Made by a program: the position numbers and the translations under genes. Positions 47,802-55,866 of a stretch of DNA of 64,000 nucleotides are shown here, piece by piece. The notes under the pieces were generated by a model. That model ran no database searches and was not told the DNA's origin. It worked only from the letters and a program-made list of their open reading frames with translations. Position 1 is the stretch's first letter; each line of letters opens with the position of its first letter. Source of the stretch: Pseudomonas sivasensis (GTDB lineage: Bacteria > Pseudomonadota > Gammaproteobacteria > Pseudomonadales > Pseudomonadaceae); assembly GCF_013778505.1 (NCBI RefSeq), contig NZ_JAAOWU010000006.1:1-64000 (forward strand). The letters run 5' to 3'.

Positions 47802-48468
47802 GAGTGGCCTCCAGGAGTGACGTGGGCAAGCCCAGGCGATTGAATAACCCGATGTTGCGTAAATGGATAAAGCCCGCGCGGACATTGCCGACATGCACCC
47901 AGGGCTTGCTCTCGTAATAACTGCCCCAGCTGTGGCGGTCATCGCCGAGCCGCGCCGGGTCGGCGGCGCACAGCGTCACGGGTTTTAAACCGAGGCGATG
48001 GAAGCTGTTGACCAACCCGATATTCCCCGTGAACGCCACCCACTCAAGCCCCCCCAGGGCCAGCATGTAAGTGAGGGTGATGATGCTCAGACGCGCGCTG
48101 CCGTTGTCACTGGCAGCCAGGTTGCCCACCTCGACGATGCAGGCGCGGTCAACCGGCCGCCCGGCAGCCGCGGCGATCAGTGGATCAATCGAATCGTCTA
48201 GATAGCGTTCGAGAAAGAGGGGGTCTTCGCTGGCCAGGCGTACGCCAGCGACTGCGCACAATTCTCCGGCCGCATCGCTCATGCCAAACAGTTGCGGCAT
48301 GAAATGACGAATGTCAGCACCGTGTGCCTGACGAAAGCGTTGCTGCACAAAGGTTTCGAAGTGAGGCCTTGCCGCATCGCTGGGCAGGGCCCGAGCCATA
48401 CTCAGCGGTGGAGAGCCGGCTTGGCCGAAGTGGAGTGGTAATGCGATGTGCCAGTCGAAATCGGCCAT
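47791..48468 (-). CDS. Thermostable haemolysin-family protein
   Basis: A 225-residue protein of the thermostable haemolysin family, with characteristic YLDDSIDPLIAAAAGRPVDR, IVEVGNLAAS and WVAFTGNIGLVNSFHRLGLK. The fold is GNAT-/autoinducer-synthase-like, so acyl transfer is a possible true activity; haemolysis is named from the founding Vibrio member. The first gene of a seven-gene run on the minus strand. The start at 48468 has GGGGAG ten bases upstream; the in-frame 48513 is rejected. Two PmrA/QseB-type boxes lie upstream. Confidence 0.85.
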   Translation of the reverse strand: MADFDWHIALPLHFGQAGSPPLSMARALPSDAARPHFETFVQQRFRQAHGADIRHFMPQLFGMSDAAGELCAVAGVRLASEDPLFLERYLDDSIDPLIAAAAGRPVDRACIVEVGNLAASDNGSARLSIITLTYMLALGGLEWVAFTGNIGLVNSFHRLGLKPVTLCAADPARLGDDRHSWGSYYESKPWVHVGNVRAGFIHLRNIGLFNRLGLPTSLLEATHVA

Positions 48469-48515
48469 TGGACAACGTCTCCCCGGTAGGTTTGGGAAGA
48501 GTATCGAGGGCATTT

Positions 48516-48574
48516 CTTAACGAAGTCTGAATGTGGCAAAAGCCGATGCAAACGCACCTTCAGATTACCTTAAG
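48516..48574. promoter_or_regulatory. Two PmrA/QseB-type direct-repeat boxes
   Basis: In the gap between the divergent haemolysin-family and cytochrome b561 genes lie CTTCAG-ATTAC-CTTAAG (48558-48574) and CTTAAC-GAAGT-CTGAAT (48516-48532). Both keep the 6-5-6 spacing of PmrA/QseB boxes (consensus YTTAAK-N5-YTTAAK). The first has one exact half-site and the second is weaker. The response regulator encoded at the end of the operon (43538) is the obvious candidate to bind them, and both divergent genes could respond. Confidence 0.62.
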
Positions 48575-48669
48575 GCTTGATGGGCACTGTGCTGGCATTC
48601 GATTAGGTGACACGTCGGATCGTGGCCGGGCGAATGACTTGCCCGCGTTAATTATTCAAGAGGCGCATC

Positions 48670-49212
48670 ATGACCCCAGACTCAACTGACCATCGTTACG
48701 GAAAACTGTCGATCACCTTGCACTGGTTGATGCTGGGGCTGTTTGTCGGCGTGTATGCCTGTATCGAAATCAAAGGGCTTTTGCCACGGGGTAATCCGTG
48801 GAAAGCGATGTTCCTCGGGTTGCATGGGGTCTTCGGATTGAGCATTTTTGCTCTGGTCTGGATACGCCTGCTGGGTCGCCTGACACCTCGGCCACCGATA
48901 ACGCCACACTTACCGGCGTGGCAGACTGGGATATCGCACCTGATGCATCTGGCCCTGTATGGCCTGATGATCGCTACGCCCGTGCTTGCATGGTTAATGT
49001 TGTCTGCAGCAGGTAAACCGATGCCTTACTTCGGGTTCTTTTTACCCGCGCTGGTCCAGCCCGATCCAGACTTGGCCAGGCAGTTCAAACATTGGCATGA
49101 GCTGCTCGGTAGCAGCGGCTATTGGCTGATCGGTTTGCATGCGGCTGCGGGGCTGTTTCATCACTACTGGGTGCGGGACAACACCCTGACGCGGATGCTA
49201 CCGAAACGTTAG
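48670..49212 (+). CDS. Cytochrome b561
   Basis: A 180-residue inner-membrane di-haem cytochrome b561 (bacterial type). It has four hydrophobic segments and the haem histidines are in LSITLHWLMLGLFVGVYA, FLGLHGVFGLSIFALVWIRL, SHLMHLALYGLMIATPVLAW and YWLIGLHAAAGLFHHYWVR. It transfers electrons between quinol and a periplasmic or membrane acceptor; E. coli relatives oxidise ubiquinol, some with superoxide. It is divergent from the seven-gene operon and shares the box-containing promoter region. Confidence 0.9.
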   Translation: MTPDSTDHRYGKLSITLHWLMLGLFVGVYACIEIKGLLPRGNPWKAMFLGLHGVFGLSIFALVWIRLLGRLTPRPPITPHLPAWQTGISHLMHLALYGLMIATPVLAWLMLSAAGKPMPYFGFFLPALVQPDPDLARQFKHWHELLGSSGYWLIGLHAAAGLFHHYWVRDNTLTRMLPKR

Positions 49213-49312
49213 TGGTCTGGGGCTTGAGCGCTTATCGACTTAACGGTTGCCGCACTACTCAATAAAGGGGTGAGTCAGTCTTTAATTTCCGTCGTGGGCG
49301 CTGAGGTCCGTT

Positions 49313-50035
49313 TCAGGGATTGGCTTGCACAGCGGCATGAACCAGTGCGTTCGTCTTGCCAAAGAGCGCGTTGCCATTCTGTGATGGGTTCACTTGACGA
49401 TAGTTGCCATAAACGATGCGCACGCCCTTAAGTAGGGTGATCGCTGATACAGCAATTACGCGGCGGTGCTCACCATTGTCGGCGAGTATTTCACTTCCCA
49501 GAATGAAATAGATGGCTTCGTCGTCCGCCTTTAGAACCTGGGTGCCCATCATCCTGAAGTCCGCTCCGGTTACTAAGCTATTGAGTCGAATCTGGGCGTC
49601 AGCATTCGTGCGCGAGAAGAGGGCTGGATCTTTAGACATTGCACTTCCAAGTGTGCGGACAAACTCCTTACGGCTCACGCCGTCCATGGGCCGCAGTTGA
49701 CCATCACGGTCCAGGATGACGCCCAACACCACCCAGTCGGAAGAGCTCACTAACTCGGACGGTGCGTTTTTTCTCCACTCTGCCACCTCTTCGCACCTCA
49801 AAAACAACGCCAAAATGCGGCTCGACGGCCCAGTGGCCTTGGCTGTCAGTTCAACGAACTTTTGCTCTCCGCGCGTTTCGCCAATCTTGCAGTAGCCTTG
49901 AGGCGAAGGCAGCTCAATCGATCTGCCGCCCACTGTGTATTGCTCAGAGTGGGCATCAGTCGCTGCAGTGAGCGCGATTGCGATGCTCGCGAATCGCACG
50001 AATAAAAGAAGGCGAACGTTTAGGCGAATGGTCAC
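49313..50035 (-). CDS. Exported protein of unknown function
   Basis: A 240-residue protein with an N-terminal signal peptide (LFVRFASIAIALTAATDAHS, cleavage near SEQYTV). The mature part includes GRSIELPSPQGYCKIGETRG and ends in a conserved-looking TLLKGVRIVYGNYRQ. No family was recognised. It is convergent with the cytochrome b561 gene, 100 bases away. A periplasmic location is expected; role unknown. Confidence 0.72.
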   Translation of the reverse strand: MTIRLNVRLLLFVRFASIAIALTAATDAHSEQYTVGGRSIELPSPQGYCKIGETRGEQKFVELTAKATGPSSRILALFLRCEEVAEWRKNAPSELVSSSDWVVLGVILDRDGQLRPMDGVSRKEFVRTLGSAMSKDPALFSRTNADAQIRLNSLVTGADFRMMGTQVLKADDEAIYFILGSEILADNGEHRRVIAVSAITLLKGVRIVYGNYRQVNPSQNGNALFGKTNALVHAAVQANP

Positions 50036-50135
50036 TTGTTTCTATCCCTGATTGTGGCCTCCGATGAATGTAGCAGAGCGTGACAAGAAGAAATCATTCT
50101 CGCAAGTCACGCACATTCCCGTTATTGAGGCTCTG

Positions 50136-50654
50136 CTAGAAGCGCCACTCTTCGGCCCGAACCAGCCGGCAGAACGGCCCATCTAGGGTTGCATTGTGAT
50201 GAGCAACGATGTCCTTAGCGCTCATCACTGGCGTGTCTGAACAGGTATGACCTTCGGCAACGAGTACCGCATCGAAGCCAAGATCACGAGCAGCACGGCA
50301 AGTGCTGTCGACGCAGTATTGAGTTTTCATGCCGGTGATGACCACACCGGTAACTCCACGAGACCGCAAATTGTCCGCCAGCTCAGTCATTTCAAAGGCG
50401 TTGGGCCGCCGCTTTTCGAATACCACCTCTGTACCCACCAGGTTGAGTTCCTGCGCAAGCATCGTCAACGGACTGTCGGGGCCGATGGGCGATCCAGCGG
50501 GCCCGACGTGGCGCGCGAGAAAAATCGGAGCGCCAGCGCTGCGGGCTTTGTCCATTAGGCTATTCACTGTTTCCAATAACGCTTCGCAGCGCCATGGTTT
50601 TTCCGGGCCGTGAACAAGCCCGACTTGGATATCGAGTATCAATAGGGCGTACAT
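50136..50654 (-). CDS. Isochorismatase-like cysteine hydrolase
   Basis: A 172-residue protein with the catalytic triad pattern of the family: Asp in LLILDIQVGLVH, Lys in VVFEKRRPNAFEMT and Cys in VVITGMKTQYCVDSTCRAA. The family includes nicotinamidases and isochorismatases; the specific substrate is not fixed. AAGGAG lies upstream of ATG 50654, and the extra 20 codons to 50714 are rejected. It stands alone on the minus strand. Confidence 0.88.
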   Translation of the reverse strand: MYALLILDIQVGLVHGPEKPWRCEALLETVNSLMDKARSAGAPIFLARHVGPAGSPIGPDSPLTMLAQELNLVGTEVVFEKRRPNAFEMTELADNLRSRGVTGVVITGMKTQYCVDSTCRAARDLGFDAVLVAEGHTCSDTPVMSAKDIVAHHNATLDGPFCRLVRAEEWRF

Positions 50655-51123
50655 GGGTGCATCTCCTTGCGTTTGAACCAGCGACACAAGGGCATAAAAA
50701 AAGGTCCTGTCCATCGCTGGCGGGCCTTTGAAGTTCGTAGTCTATTGGCTCACGACACCTCGCACGCTCCGCATACAGCGGTCGTGGTGGTGGTAGTCGA
50801 GGTGAGGCAATAGTGAGTCATGGATCGACACTAACAATCTCGCGGCGAGCTGACAAGCCAGGATCCCAGGCTGAGTGCGTTTGGCCAACTAGACACTGCA
50901 AGTCTGCGGCCATCTGATGCCTGACGTGCCATGGTCGTTACCCACAGGCCGACAACCACGTGCAGGAAGCACGGTTCAGTTCAAGGCGGAAATTGGCGCT
51001 AAGGAGGAGGGCAGTCATCTGCCATTAAAGGAACGCGAAATTGCAGCAACTGCTCTGATTTGCATACGTCCCTGTGCGCGGCCCTGTCGGTCGGCCCCTG
51101 GAGATTCAGGGTTCACTTCCTGT
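50655..51123. other. Non-coding stretch, no gene recognised
   Basis: 469 bases between the isochorismatase-like gene and the SDR stop. No open frame with a ribosome binding site and plausible composition was found, and no clear hairpin; a promoter for the gene at 50654 is expected at its left end. Confidence 0.5.
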
Positions 51124-51834
51124 CTACCAAGGAAGGCGTTCTCCGTTATAGGCAAAGAAATTACCGCTGTCAGCAGGCCCTAAGCGGTCAATCAGAGATA
51201 ACAGCTCATGTGCAGCAATGTTTGCCGGCCTGGCTTCAGAGGCACCTCGAAAGGGGTGTGACAGGCCTGAAATAACCGTGCCGGGATGAAGACTTAACAA
51301 GCGCGTCTGAGGCCGGGTTCGTGCCAGCTCGATGGCGGCCGTTTTAATCATCATGTTCAGTGCCGCCTTGGAAGCGCGATAGGCGTACCAGCCGCCCAAA
51401 CGGTTATCACCGATGCTACCCACCTTGGCAGAGAGCATCGCCATCGCGCCTCGTGGGTCAAGCAAGGGCAAAAAGTGACGCAAAACCAGCGCAGGCCCGA
51501 TGGTGTTGACTTGGAATATCGCCTGGAGCGTATCCGCTTCAATAGCGGAGTAGCTCTTTTCAGGTTTGATTTCGTCGCGATGGAGCAAACCGGCAGCATG
51601 CAAAATTAATTGGTAGGGGGCTTCTTGAGCTAATTCGGAGGCCGCGCTGGCAATACTGTCGGCCTCTTCCAGATCGAGGCATGGAACACTGTTGCGCCCC
51701 AGCTCACGCACATACGCGCAACTTGGATCCTGATTGAGCAACTCACAAAAAGCCGAGCCGATCGCTCCACTGGCACCTATCACGAGGGCACGATAGCCCT
51801 CACCAAGCGAGTTCATCTTGAAGGGACTGTTCAT
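51124..51834 (-). CDS. Short-chain dehydrogenase, photolyase-cluster type
   Basis: A 236-residue SDR with Rossmann motif ALVIGASGAIGSAFCELL and active site Y-x-x-x-K in GGWYAYRASKAALNMM. NAG is replaced by AAG in ILHAAGLLHR, as in the CsgA/YbbO-like group. It resembles the SDR commonly encoded beside photolyase and FolE genes in Pseudomonas. GGAG lies eight bases before the ATG. It is the last gene of the minus-strand run DUF2256, DCC, FolE, SDR. Reductase substrate unknown. Confidence 0.85.
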   Translation of the reverse strand: MNSPFKMNSLGEGYRALVIGASGAIGSAFCELLNQDPSCAYVRELGRNSVPCLDLEEADSIASAASELAQEAPYQLILHAAGLLHRDEIKPEKSYSAIEADTLQAIFQVNTIGPALVLRHFLPLLDPRGAMAMLSAKVGSIGDNRLGGWYAYRASKAALNMMIKTAAIELARTRPQTRLLSLHPGTVISGLSHPFRGASEARPANIAAHELLSLIDRLGPADSGNFFAYNGERLPW

Positions 51835-51870
51835 CTAGGCGCTCCTGCGGTCTGGTTCTATTTGTTGGTG

Positions 51871-52431
51871 TTAACCCATTCGTCCAATCAGCTGCAGAAA
51901 CTCCTGACGCGACGCGGACGACTCGCGAAAGGCTCCCAGCATCACCGAAGATGTCATCACCGAGTTTTGCTTCTCCACGCCTCGCATCATCATGCACATG
52001 TGCTTAGCCTCAATGACCACTGCCACGCCGGCCGCATCGGTGATGTGCTGAATGGCGTCAGCAATTTGTTTTGTGAGGTTTTCCTGGATCTGTAAGCGGC
52101 GGGCGAACATATCGACCACTCGGGCCACCTTCGACAGGCCCAATACCCTTCCAGTAGGGATGTATGCCACATGAGCCTTACCGATGAAGGGCAGCATGTG
52201 ATGCTCACACAATGAATACAGTTCGATGTCGCGCACGATGACCATTTCATCGTTTTGCGATTCGAATAATGCGCCATTGATCACTTCTTCCAGGCTCATT
52301 GTGTAGCCATTGCACAGGTACTGCATTGCTTTGGCTGCGCGCTTGGGGGTGTCCAGCAGTCCTTCACGCTCAGGGTTCTCGCCTACGCCGACGAGAATTT
52401 CACGGTAGTGTTCGGCTAATGATGGGCTCAT
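51871..52431 (-). CDS. folE: GTP cyclohydrolase I
   Basis: A 186-residue enzyme that opens GTP to dihydroneopterin triphosphate, the first step of folate/pterin synthesis. Zinc-binding and catalytic residues are in [20 protein letters not shown] and [29 protein letters not shown] and [10 protein letters not shown] are conserved. GAGGAATCAAG precedes the ATG. It is likely one of several folE copies; next to photolyase-type genes it may supply the folate chromophore. The gap to the SDR is 36 bases. Confidence 0.93.
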   Translation of the reverse strand: MSPSLAEHYREILVGVGENPEREGLLDTPKRAAKAMQYLCNGYTMSLEEVINGALFESQNDEMVIVRDIELYSLCEHHMLPFIGKAHVAYIPTGRVLGLSKVARVVDMFARRLQIQENLTKQIADAIQHITDAAGVAVVIEAKHMCMMMRGVEKQNSVMTSSVMLGAFRESSASRQEFLQLIGRMG

Positions 52432-52585
52432 CTTGATTCCTCGCAGCCATGCTGCGGTTTAAGTGTCGGCAATCCATGGCGGTAGGAACGTATCTGCTGC
52501 GCACGATCTGACGCAGATGGCACGGGGTTCGTCAGATCAGCCATGCCCCACCTTCTTCGTCGGGACCATGACAACGCAAAGCGTT

Positions 52586-53050
52586 CTAGGTCTGCTTTTT
52601 TTTCAAAATGGCCTGCTTGTCTGATGCGGGTTTTGACGCCGGCACCGCGCACTGCTGATCGACACAGCGGCGGCCACCCTCTGGATGAGGTAACCACGCC
52701 AAATGGGGGCGTAAACGGCAGAAAAGGCGATAACCGAATTCAAACAGCGGGCGCAATGCACGCCACGTCAGTGGCGTGGCCCAAAAACCTAAGCCAGCCG
52801 CTCGCCAACTCCACAGAGTGGCATCCAGGCCGGTAACCCAGCGGCCATCAGCGAAACGAGCGTGCAGCGAGGACTGCATGTGCTCGAACGTCAACCCGAG
52901 TGCCTCGGCATCGAATGCACCGCTGCTGATGTCCACAAAAAGCAGTCGATCCGTTACGGCGCGTCCTCGCAGGAACTTGATTTCTCGCGCACACAGAGGG
53001 CATTCACCGTCAAAATACAGCGTCAACGGCCACTTCATTTTCTTGTACAT
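52586..53050 (-). CDS. Thiol-disulfide oxidoreductase-like DCC family protein (DUF393)
   Basis: A 154-residue protein with the DCC motif in LTLYFDGECPLCAREIKFL and a thioredoxin-like fold. The family is predicted to hold redox activity at the CPLC pair; the substrate is unknown. A start at 53050 or at the in-frame ATG 53038 is possible and neither has a strong Shine-Dalgarno. It is often linked to photolyase and cryptochrome genes. The operator-like dyad lies 11 bases upstream. Confidence 0.85.
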   Translation of the reverse strand: MYKKMKWPLTLYFDGECPLCAREIKFLRGRAVTDRLLFVDISSGAFDAEALGLTFEHMQSSLHARFADGRWVTGLDATLWSWRAAGLGFWATPLTWRALRPLFEFGYRLFCRLRPHLAWLPHPEGGRRCVDQQCAVPASKPASDKQAILKKKQT

Positions 53051-53060
53051 CGTAATAGAC

Positions 53061-53080
53061 CTTGTATAGGTTTATACAAG
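53061..53080. promoter_or_regulatory. Operator-like dyad before the DCC gene
   Basis: CTTGTATA-GGTT-TATACAAG is a perfect 8-bp inverted repeat with a 4-base centre, close to the start of the DCC gene. AT-rich, promoter-embedded dyads of this form are typical of MerR-family operators, and light-responsive LitR/CarH regulators control photolyase-linked genes in Pseudomonas. No MerR gene is in the window, so the regulator is unidentified. Confidence 0.5.
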
Positions 53081-53269
53081 ATAGGCTGAAAGAAACGGAC
53101 TGACAATGGGCACTATGCTGTAGCTGCGTGATGGGCACGCCCAGTGTTGTGAAGGGATCGTCCGCCCCTTCGGCATCAAGCTTCCAGAGGGCGGGCCACA
53201 GCTAAGTGTCGTTGCGGAGAAGGGAGGAGGGGGCAGGCGTAAATTGTTTCATGTAGCTTGAGTACAAGA

Positions 53270-53289
53270 GGGCCTGTGACGGCCCTTTT
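53270..53289. terminator. Rho-independent-type hairpin
   Basis: GGGCC-TGTGAC-GGCCC followed by TTTT reads as a terminator on the plus strand; on the minus strand the stem is followed by TCTTGT, a weaker tail, just after the DUF2256 stop. Confidence 0.65.
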
Positions 53290-53293
53290 CTGG

Positions 53294-53425
53294 TCAACGT
53301 TTGCTGCGCCGGCAGCGCTCCGAGCAATAACGGACTTCGTCCCAGCAGCGCGCCCATTTCTTCCTCCAAGTGAAGGGAAGACCACAGATCACGCAGGTTT
53401 TTACGGGAAGCTCACTCTTTTTCAC
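53294..53425 (-). CDS. DUF2256 small zinc-ribbon-like protein
   Basis: A 43-residue protein starting at GTG 53425 with [20 protein letters not shown] and ending [13 protein letters not shown]. It has the family's paired cysteines C-x2-C ... C-x6-C-x3-C arrangement and the tryptophans of [15 protein letters not shown]. Upstream in-frame a TAA excludes a longer start. DUF2256 genes are usually next to photolyases or cryptochromes. The ribosome binding site is weak. Too short for standard gene calling. Confidence 0.83.
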   Translation of the reverse strand: MKKSELPVKTCVICGLPFTWRKKWARCWDEVRYCSERCRRSKR

Positions 53426-53533
53426 GGATATTACTACCGGCTGGTGCGATCAATAGATCTCGTGGATAACCCGCCGAGATCGTGGCCCTGGTGCGAGTAA
53501 TGCTCCCTATGGCCGTGAGACTTCCGTTTCTCA

Positions 53534-54349
53534 TCAATCCTTGCTCGGTACTCCCGGCACATCCATGTTGATCTTGCGCCAAAAGGCTTCAGAGAAGCTG
53601 TACACCGAGAAGGCAATCAGCCCCAAGGCCATCACCATCAAAATCAACCAACCAGCAGGTAGATTTTGGAGCGCATCCAGCGATTCCTTCATACCAGGTG
53701 GATCCATGGCTTGATAAGTGGAACCACTGATGGCCAGTAACAACGCAATTTCTAAAAACACGACTCCGCGGGCGATTAGTCCGAATCGTGATACCGGGCG
53801 GACGTATCGCATGACGTCTTCATCGGCCTCAAAATATCTCTCGAATGACGCTTTCCATCCCTTGATGATGTGAGCAATACCAACCCCAAGCGGAACGAGT
53901 GCGATCAGGTATACCAACACATTCGAGTGATCCCATGACAAGAGATGCGCTAACCAGTCTTTGGTTTGCCCTCCAGAATCGCCCGAGCTTTTAATACCGC
54001 TAATGAGTAGGCCCAACGCAAAAAACGCTAGAGCGCCGTTGAACATACCTCCCGCGAACAGACCAGCGCGAATCACCAACCCTTTGAATTTCTTGCCATG
54101 ATGATCGACATCGCGTGTAGCTTGCAGGATGCGCCACGCCGCAAATGCGAGGAGGCCAGCCACCACAAGGCCAACTAGAAAATAGCCAAAGGGTTGGCTT
54201 AGCAGTGCTTCCAGGCTTTTGTGGCTGTCCTTCGGTTTCGTCGAATCTTGTGCTGCCAGCAGTGCGAAGATACCGATGATCAAATAAAGCAATCCCCGAG
54301 CGGCGTAGCCTCCCCGAGCGAGTATTACCAGGCTATGTTGCGCGGACAT
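53534..54349 (-). CDS. DUF1206 membrane protein
   Basis: A 271-residue inner-membrane protein starting MSAQHSLVILARGGYAARGL. It is built from three two-helix repeats, each opening with an aromatic-Arg-Gly pattern (RGGYAARGLLYLIIGIFALL, KGLVIRAGLFAGGMFNGALA, SRFGLIARGVVFLEIALLLA), which is the DUF1206 signature. Function unknown. The start at 54349 was chosen over the far longer reading to 54511 because family members begin at this point. Confidence 0.88.
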   Translation of the reverse strand: MSAQHSLVILARGGYAARGLLYLIIGIFALLAAQDSTKPKDSHKSLEALLSQPFGYFLVGLVVAGLLAFAAWRILQATRDVDHHGKKFKGLVIRAGLFAGGMFNGALAFFALGLLISGIKSSGDSGGQTKDWLAHLLSWDHSNVLVYLIALVPLGVGIAHIIKGWKASFERYFEADEDVMRYVRPVSRFGLIARGVVFLEIALLLAISGSTYQAMDPPGMKESLDALQNLPAGWLILMVMALGLIAFSVYSFSEAFWRKINMDVPGVPSKD

Positions 54350-55282
54350 TCGATGTATTCCTGAGGTCTGATACAAGAGCAGACCCCTATCGCTGGGTGG
54401 GGTTCTATTACCAAGTCGAAGGGTGAAGTGATTTAAAAAACCCCAACGCCGGCCGCTGTCGAGATTGCCTCGCCCACGCGGGTCTTTTGGGCCTACAGTT
54501 TTGAGTGTCACTCACTGTAAGGAATACATACGTCCGGCACTTGCTGTTGACTTCGGGCAATGTGCATCCCTCAACGAAAGCTGAGGCAAGGGATGGGAAG
54601 GGTGCTTCGACCGGTTTTCCTTAACGCCATTGGCGGCGGCGTCCATCGGCCAGGCTACCTTGTTGCGCATGTCCGGGATTCTTCGAAATCGCATGGCCGT
54701 TGCCCCATTGATACAAGAGCCCAAGCGTCAGCTGCAGAATGAAAAAACCGAGCACTTACGGCGCTTTGATCAACTGTTGGCCGACAGCCCTGACTTTCTG
54801 GTTACTCGTGCGTATGCCCAGTTCAGAGCGCCGAATACTCTGGTGAGTTTAGAAGGCGCCCGAGGTGTGTGGTTTCGACGTAGCAAGCCCCAGAAGCTTT
54901 GCTCAAGATTCTAGCTACGTGCCAACCAGGCAAAATATCGTTGGCAGTACCAGACGCTGACAAATGGACGGCTGGAAGCGGTGACAGCCTGCAGCTTGGC
55001 GATCGCATCGGCATTTTTTGGAAATTGACTGATGCCTGATGGACGCCATTCAACAATTGGGAAAGGGACAGTAGACGTTGAGGGGTATATGGCTGATGAG
55101 CATCTCTACGTAACATCCTGTTTAACATAATATACATTATGCGTAACCATATATTTCTGGATGCCAGCCGTAGGCCTGCAGAATTCACACACCACCCCAG
55201 CACTTTCCGCCTAGCTGATGGCAACCCCCTTAAGCGTCATCTTTACTCGTTCCAACGGATGTCAGTGCCTTGGAGGTTTTGC
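54350..55282. other. Gene-poor interval with one weak open frame
   Basis: About 930 bases with no recognised gene. A plus-strand frame at 54693-54914 (starting MAVAPLIQEPKRQLQNEKTE, 73 residues) has no ribosome binding site and no family resemblance, and may be a fragment of an older gene. TGATACAAGAGC occurs twice (54369 and 54709). A short dyad, CATAAT-ATAC-ATTATG, lies near 55128 and may mark a promoter. Confidence 0.45.
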
Positions 55283-55774
55283 ATGAAGTCGATTGCAGTC
55301 ATGGTGTTCATACTCACGATGCTCGGTGGCTGCGACGTCAGCTTCAACAACAACACCACGCCTAATGTCACTGCAACCGATCCTGGCACGCCGCAACAGC
55401 AACAGAATGTTTTCGATACAGCTGTGGGATTTTTGGGGTTACTTGATGCGGGCACAGCCGAAATGACTTGGCCCGCAGTCAGTCCCGTGCTGCAAGCCAA
55501 AACCTCTAAGTTGATGTGGGCCAGTAGCCTCAAAGGCCTGCGACTGGGGCTGGGTTCATTCCAGAAGCGAGAACCTATTGCGATTGGTTTTATCGATCAG
55601 CTACCTGACGCGCCTGCCGGAAATTATGCGGTGATCGAGTTTGCCTCGATATTTTCCACGACCTCTGTTCAAGAGAAAGTGATAATGCGCGACGACGACA
55701 AGCACTGGGGAATCGTCGGGTATTTCGTCCATAAGAGCATTGTTTTCGGTGAAGGTACTAAGAAATCCCCCTAG
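55283..55774 (+). CDS. Lipoprotein with DUF4019-like domain
   Basis: A 163-residue protein starting MKSIAVMVFILTMLGGCDVS, with a lipobox LGGC. After a low-complexity linker (NNNTTPNVTATDPGTPQQQQ) comes an SNase-free DUF4019-like domain (SPVLQAKTSKLMWASSLKGL, then IEFASIFSTTSVQEKVIMRD and KHWGIVGYFV). ATG 55283 follows GGAGG at 7 bases; the frame reading back to 55139 is rejected. Located in the envelope; function unknown. Confidence 0.8.
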   Translation: MKSIAVMVFILTMLGGCDVSFNNNTTPNVTATDPGTPQQQQNVFDTAVGFLGLLDAGTAEMTWPAVSPVLQAKTSKLMWASSLKGLRLGLGSFQKREPIAIGFIDQLPDAPAGNYAVIEFASIFSTTSVQEKVIMRDDDKHWGIVGYFVHKSIVFGEGTKKSP

Positions 55775-55803
55775 CCCGGCCCTGTCCCAATTATTCGATA
55801 ATG

Positions 55804-55841
55804 ATATAACTCAACTAAATATCTATTTAGTTGAGTTATAT
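55804..55841. repeat. Perfect AT-rich palindrome, 18-bp arms
   Basis: ATATAACTCAACTAAATA and its exact inverse flank the two bases TC. It lies between the convergent DUF4019 lipoprotein gene and chemoreceptor gene. It could be a bidirectional terminator without a T run, or an operator. ATG 55842 follows directly and begins a 29-codon frame (MNHSNATPVRAEN) that looks like a truncated gene start. Confidence 0.8.
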
Positions 55842-55866
55842 ATGAATCATTCCAACGCTACCCCTG

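Noticed and set aside
50917..51183. 88-residue frame in the gap at 50.7-51.1 kb
   Set aside because: No ribosome binding site at its start, no family match, and unusual composition for a Pseudomonas gene.
54693..54914. 73-residue frame as a gene
   Set aside because: No ribosome binding site and no recognisable family; kept only as a note on the gene-poor interval.
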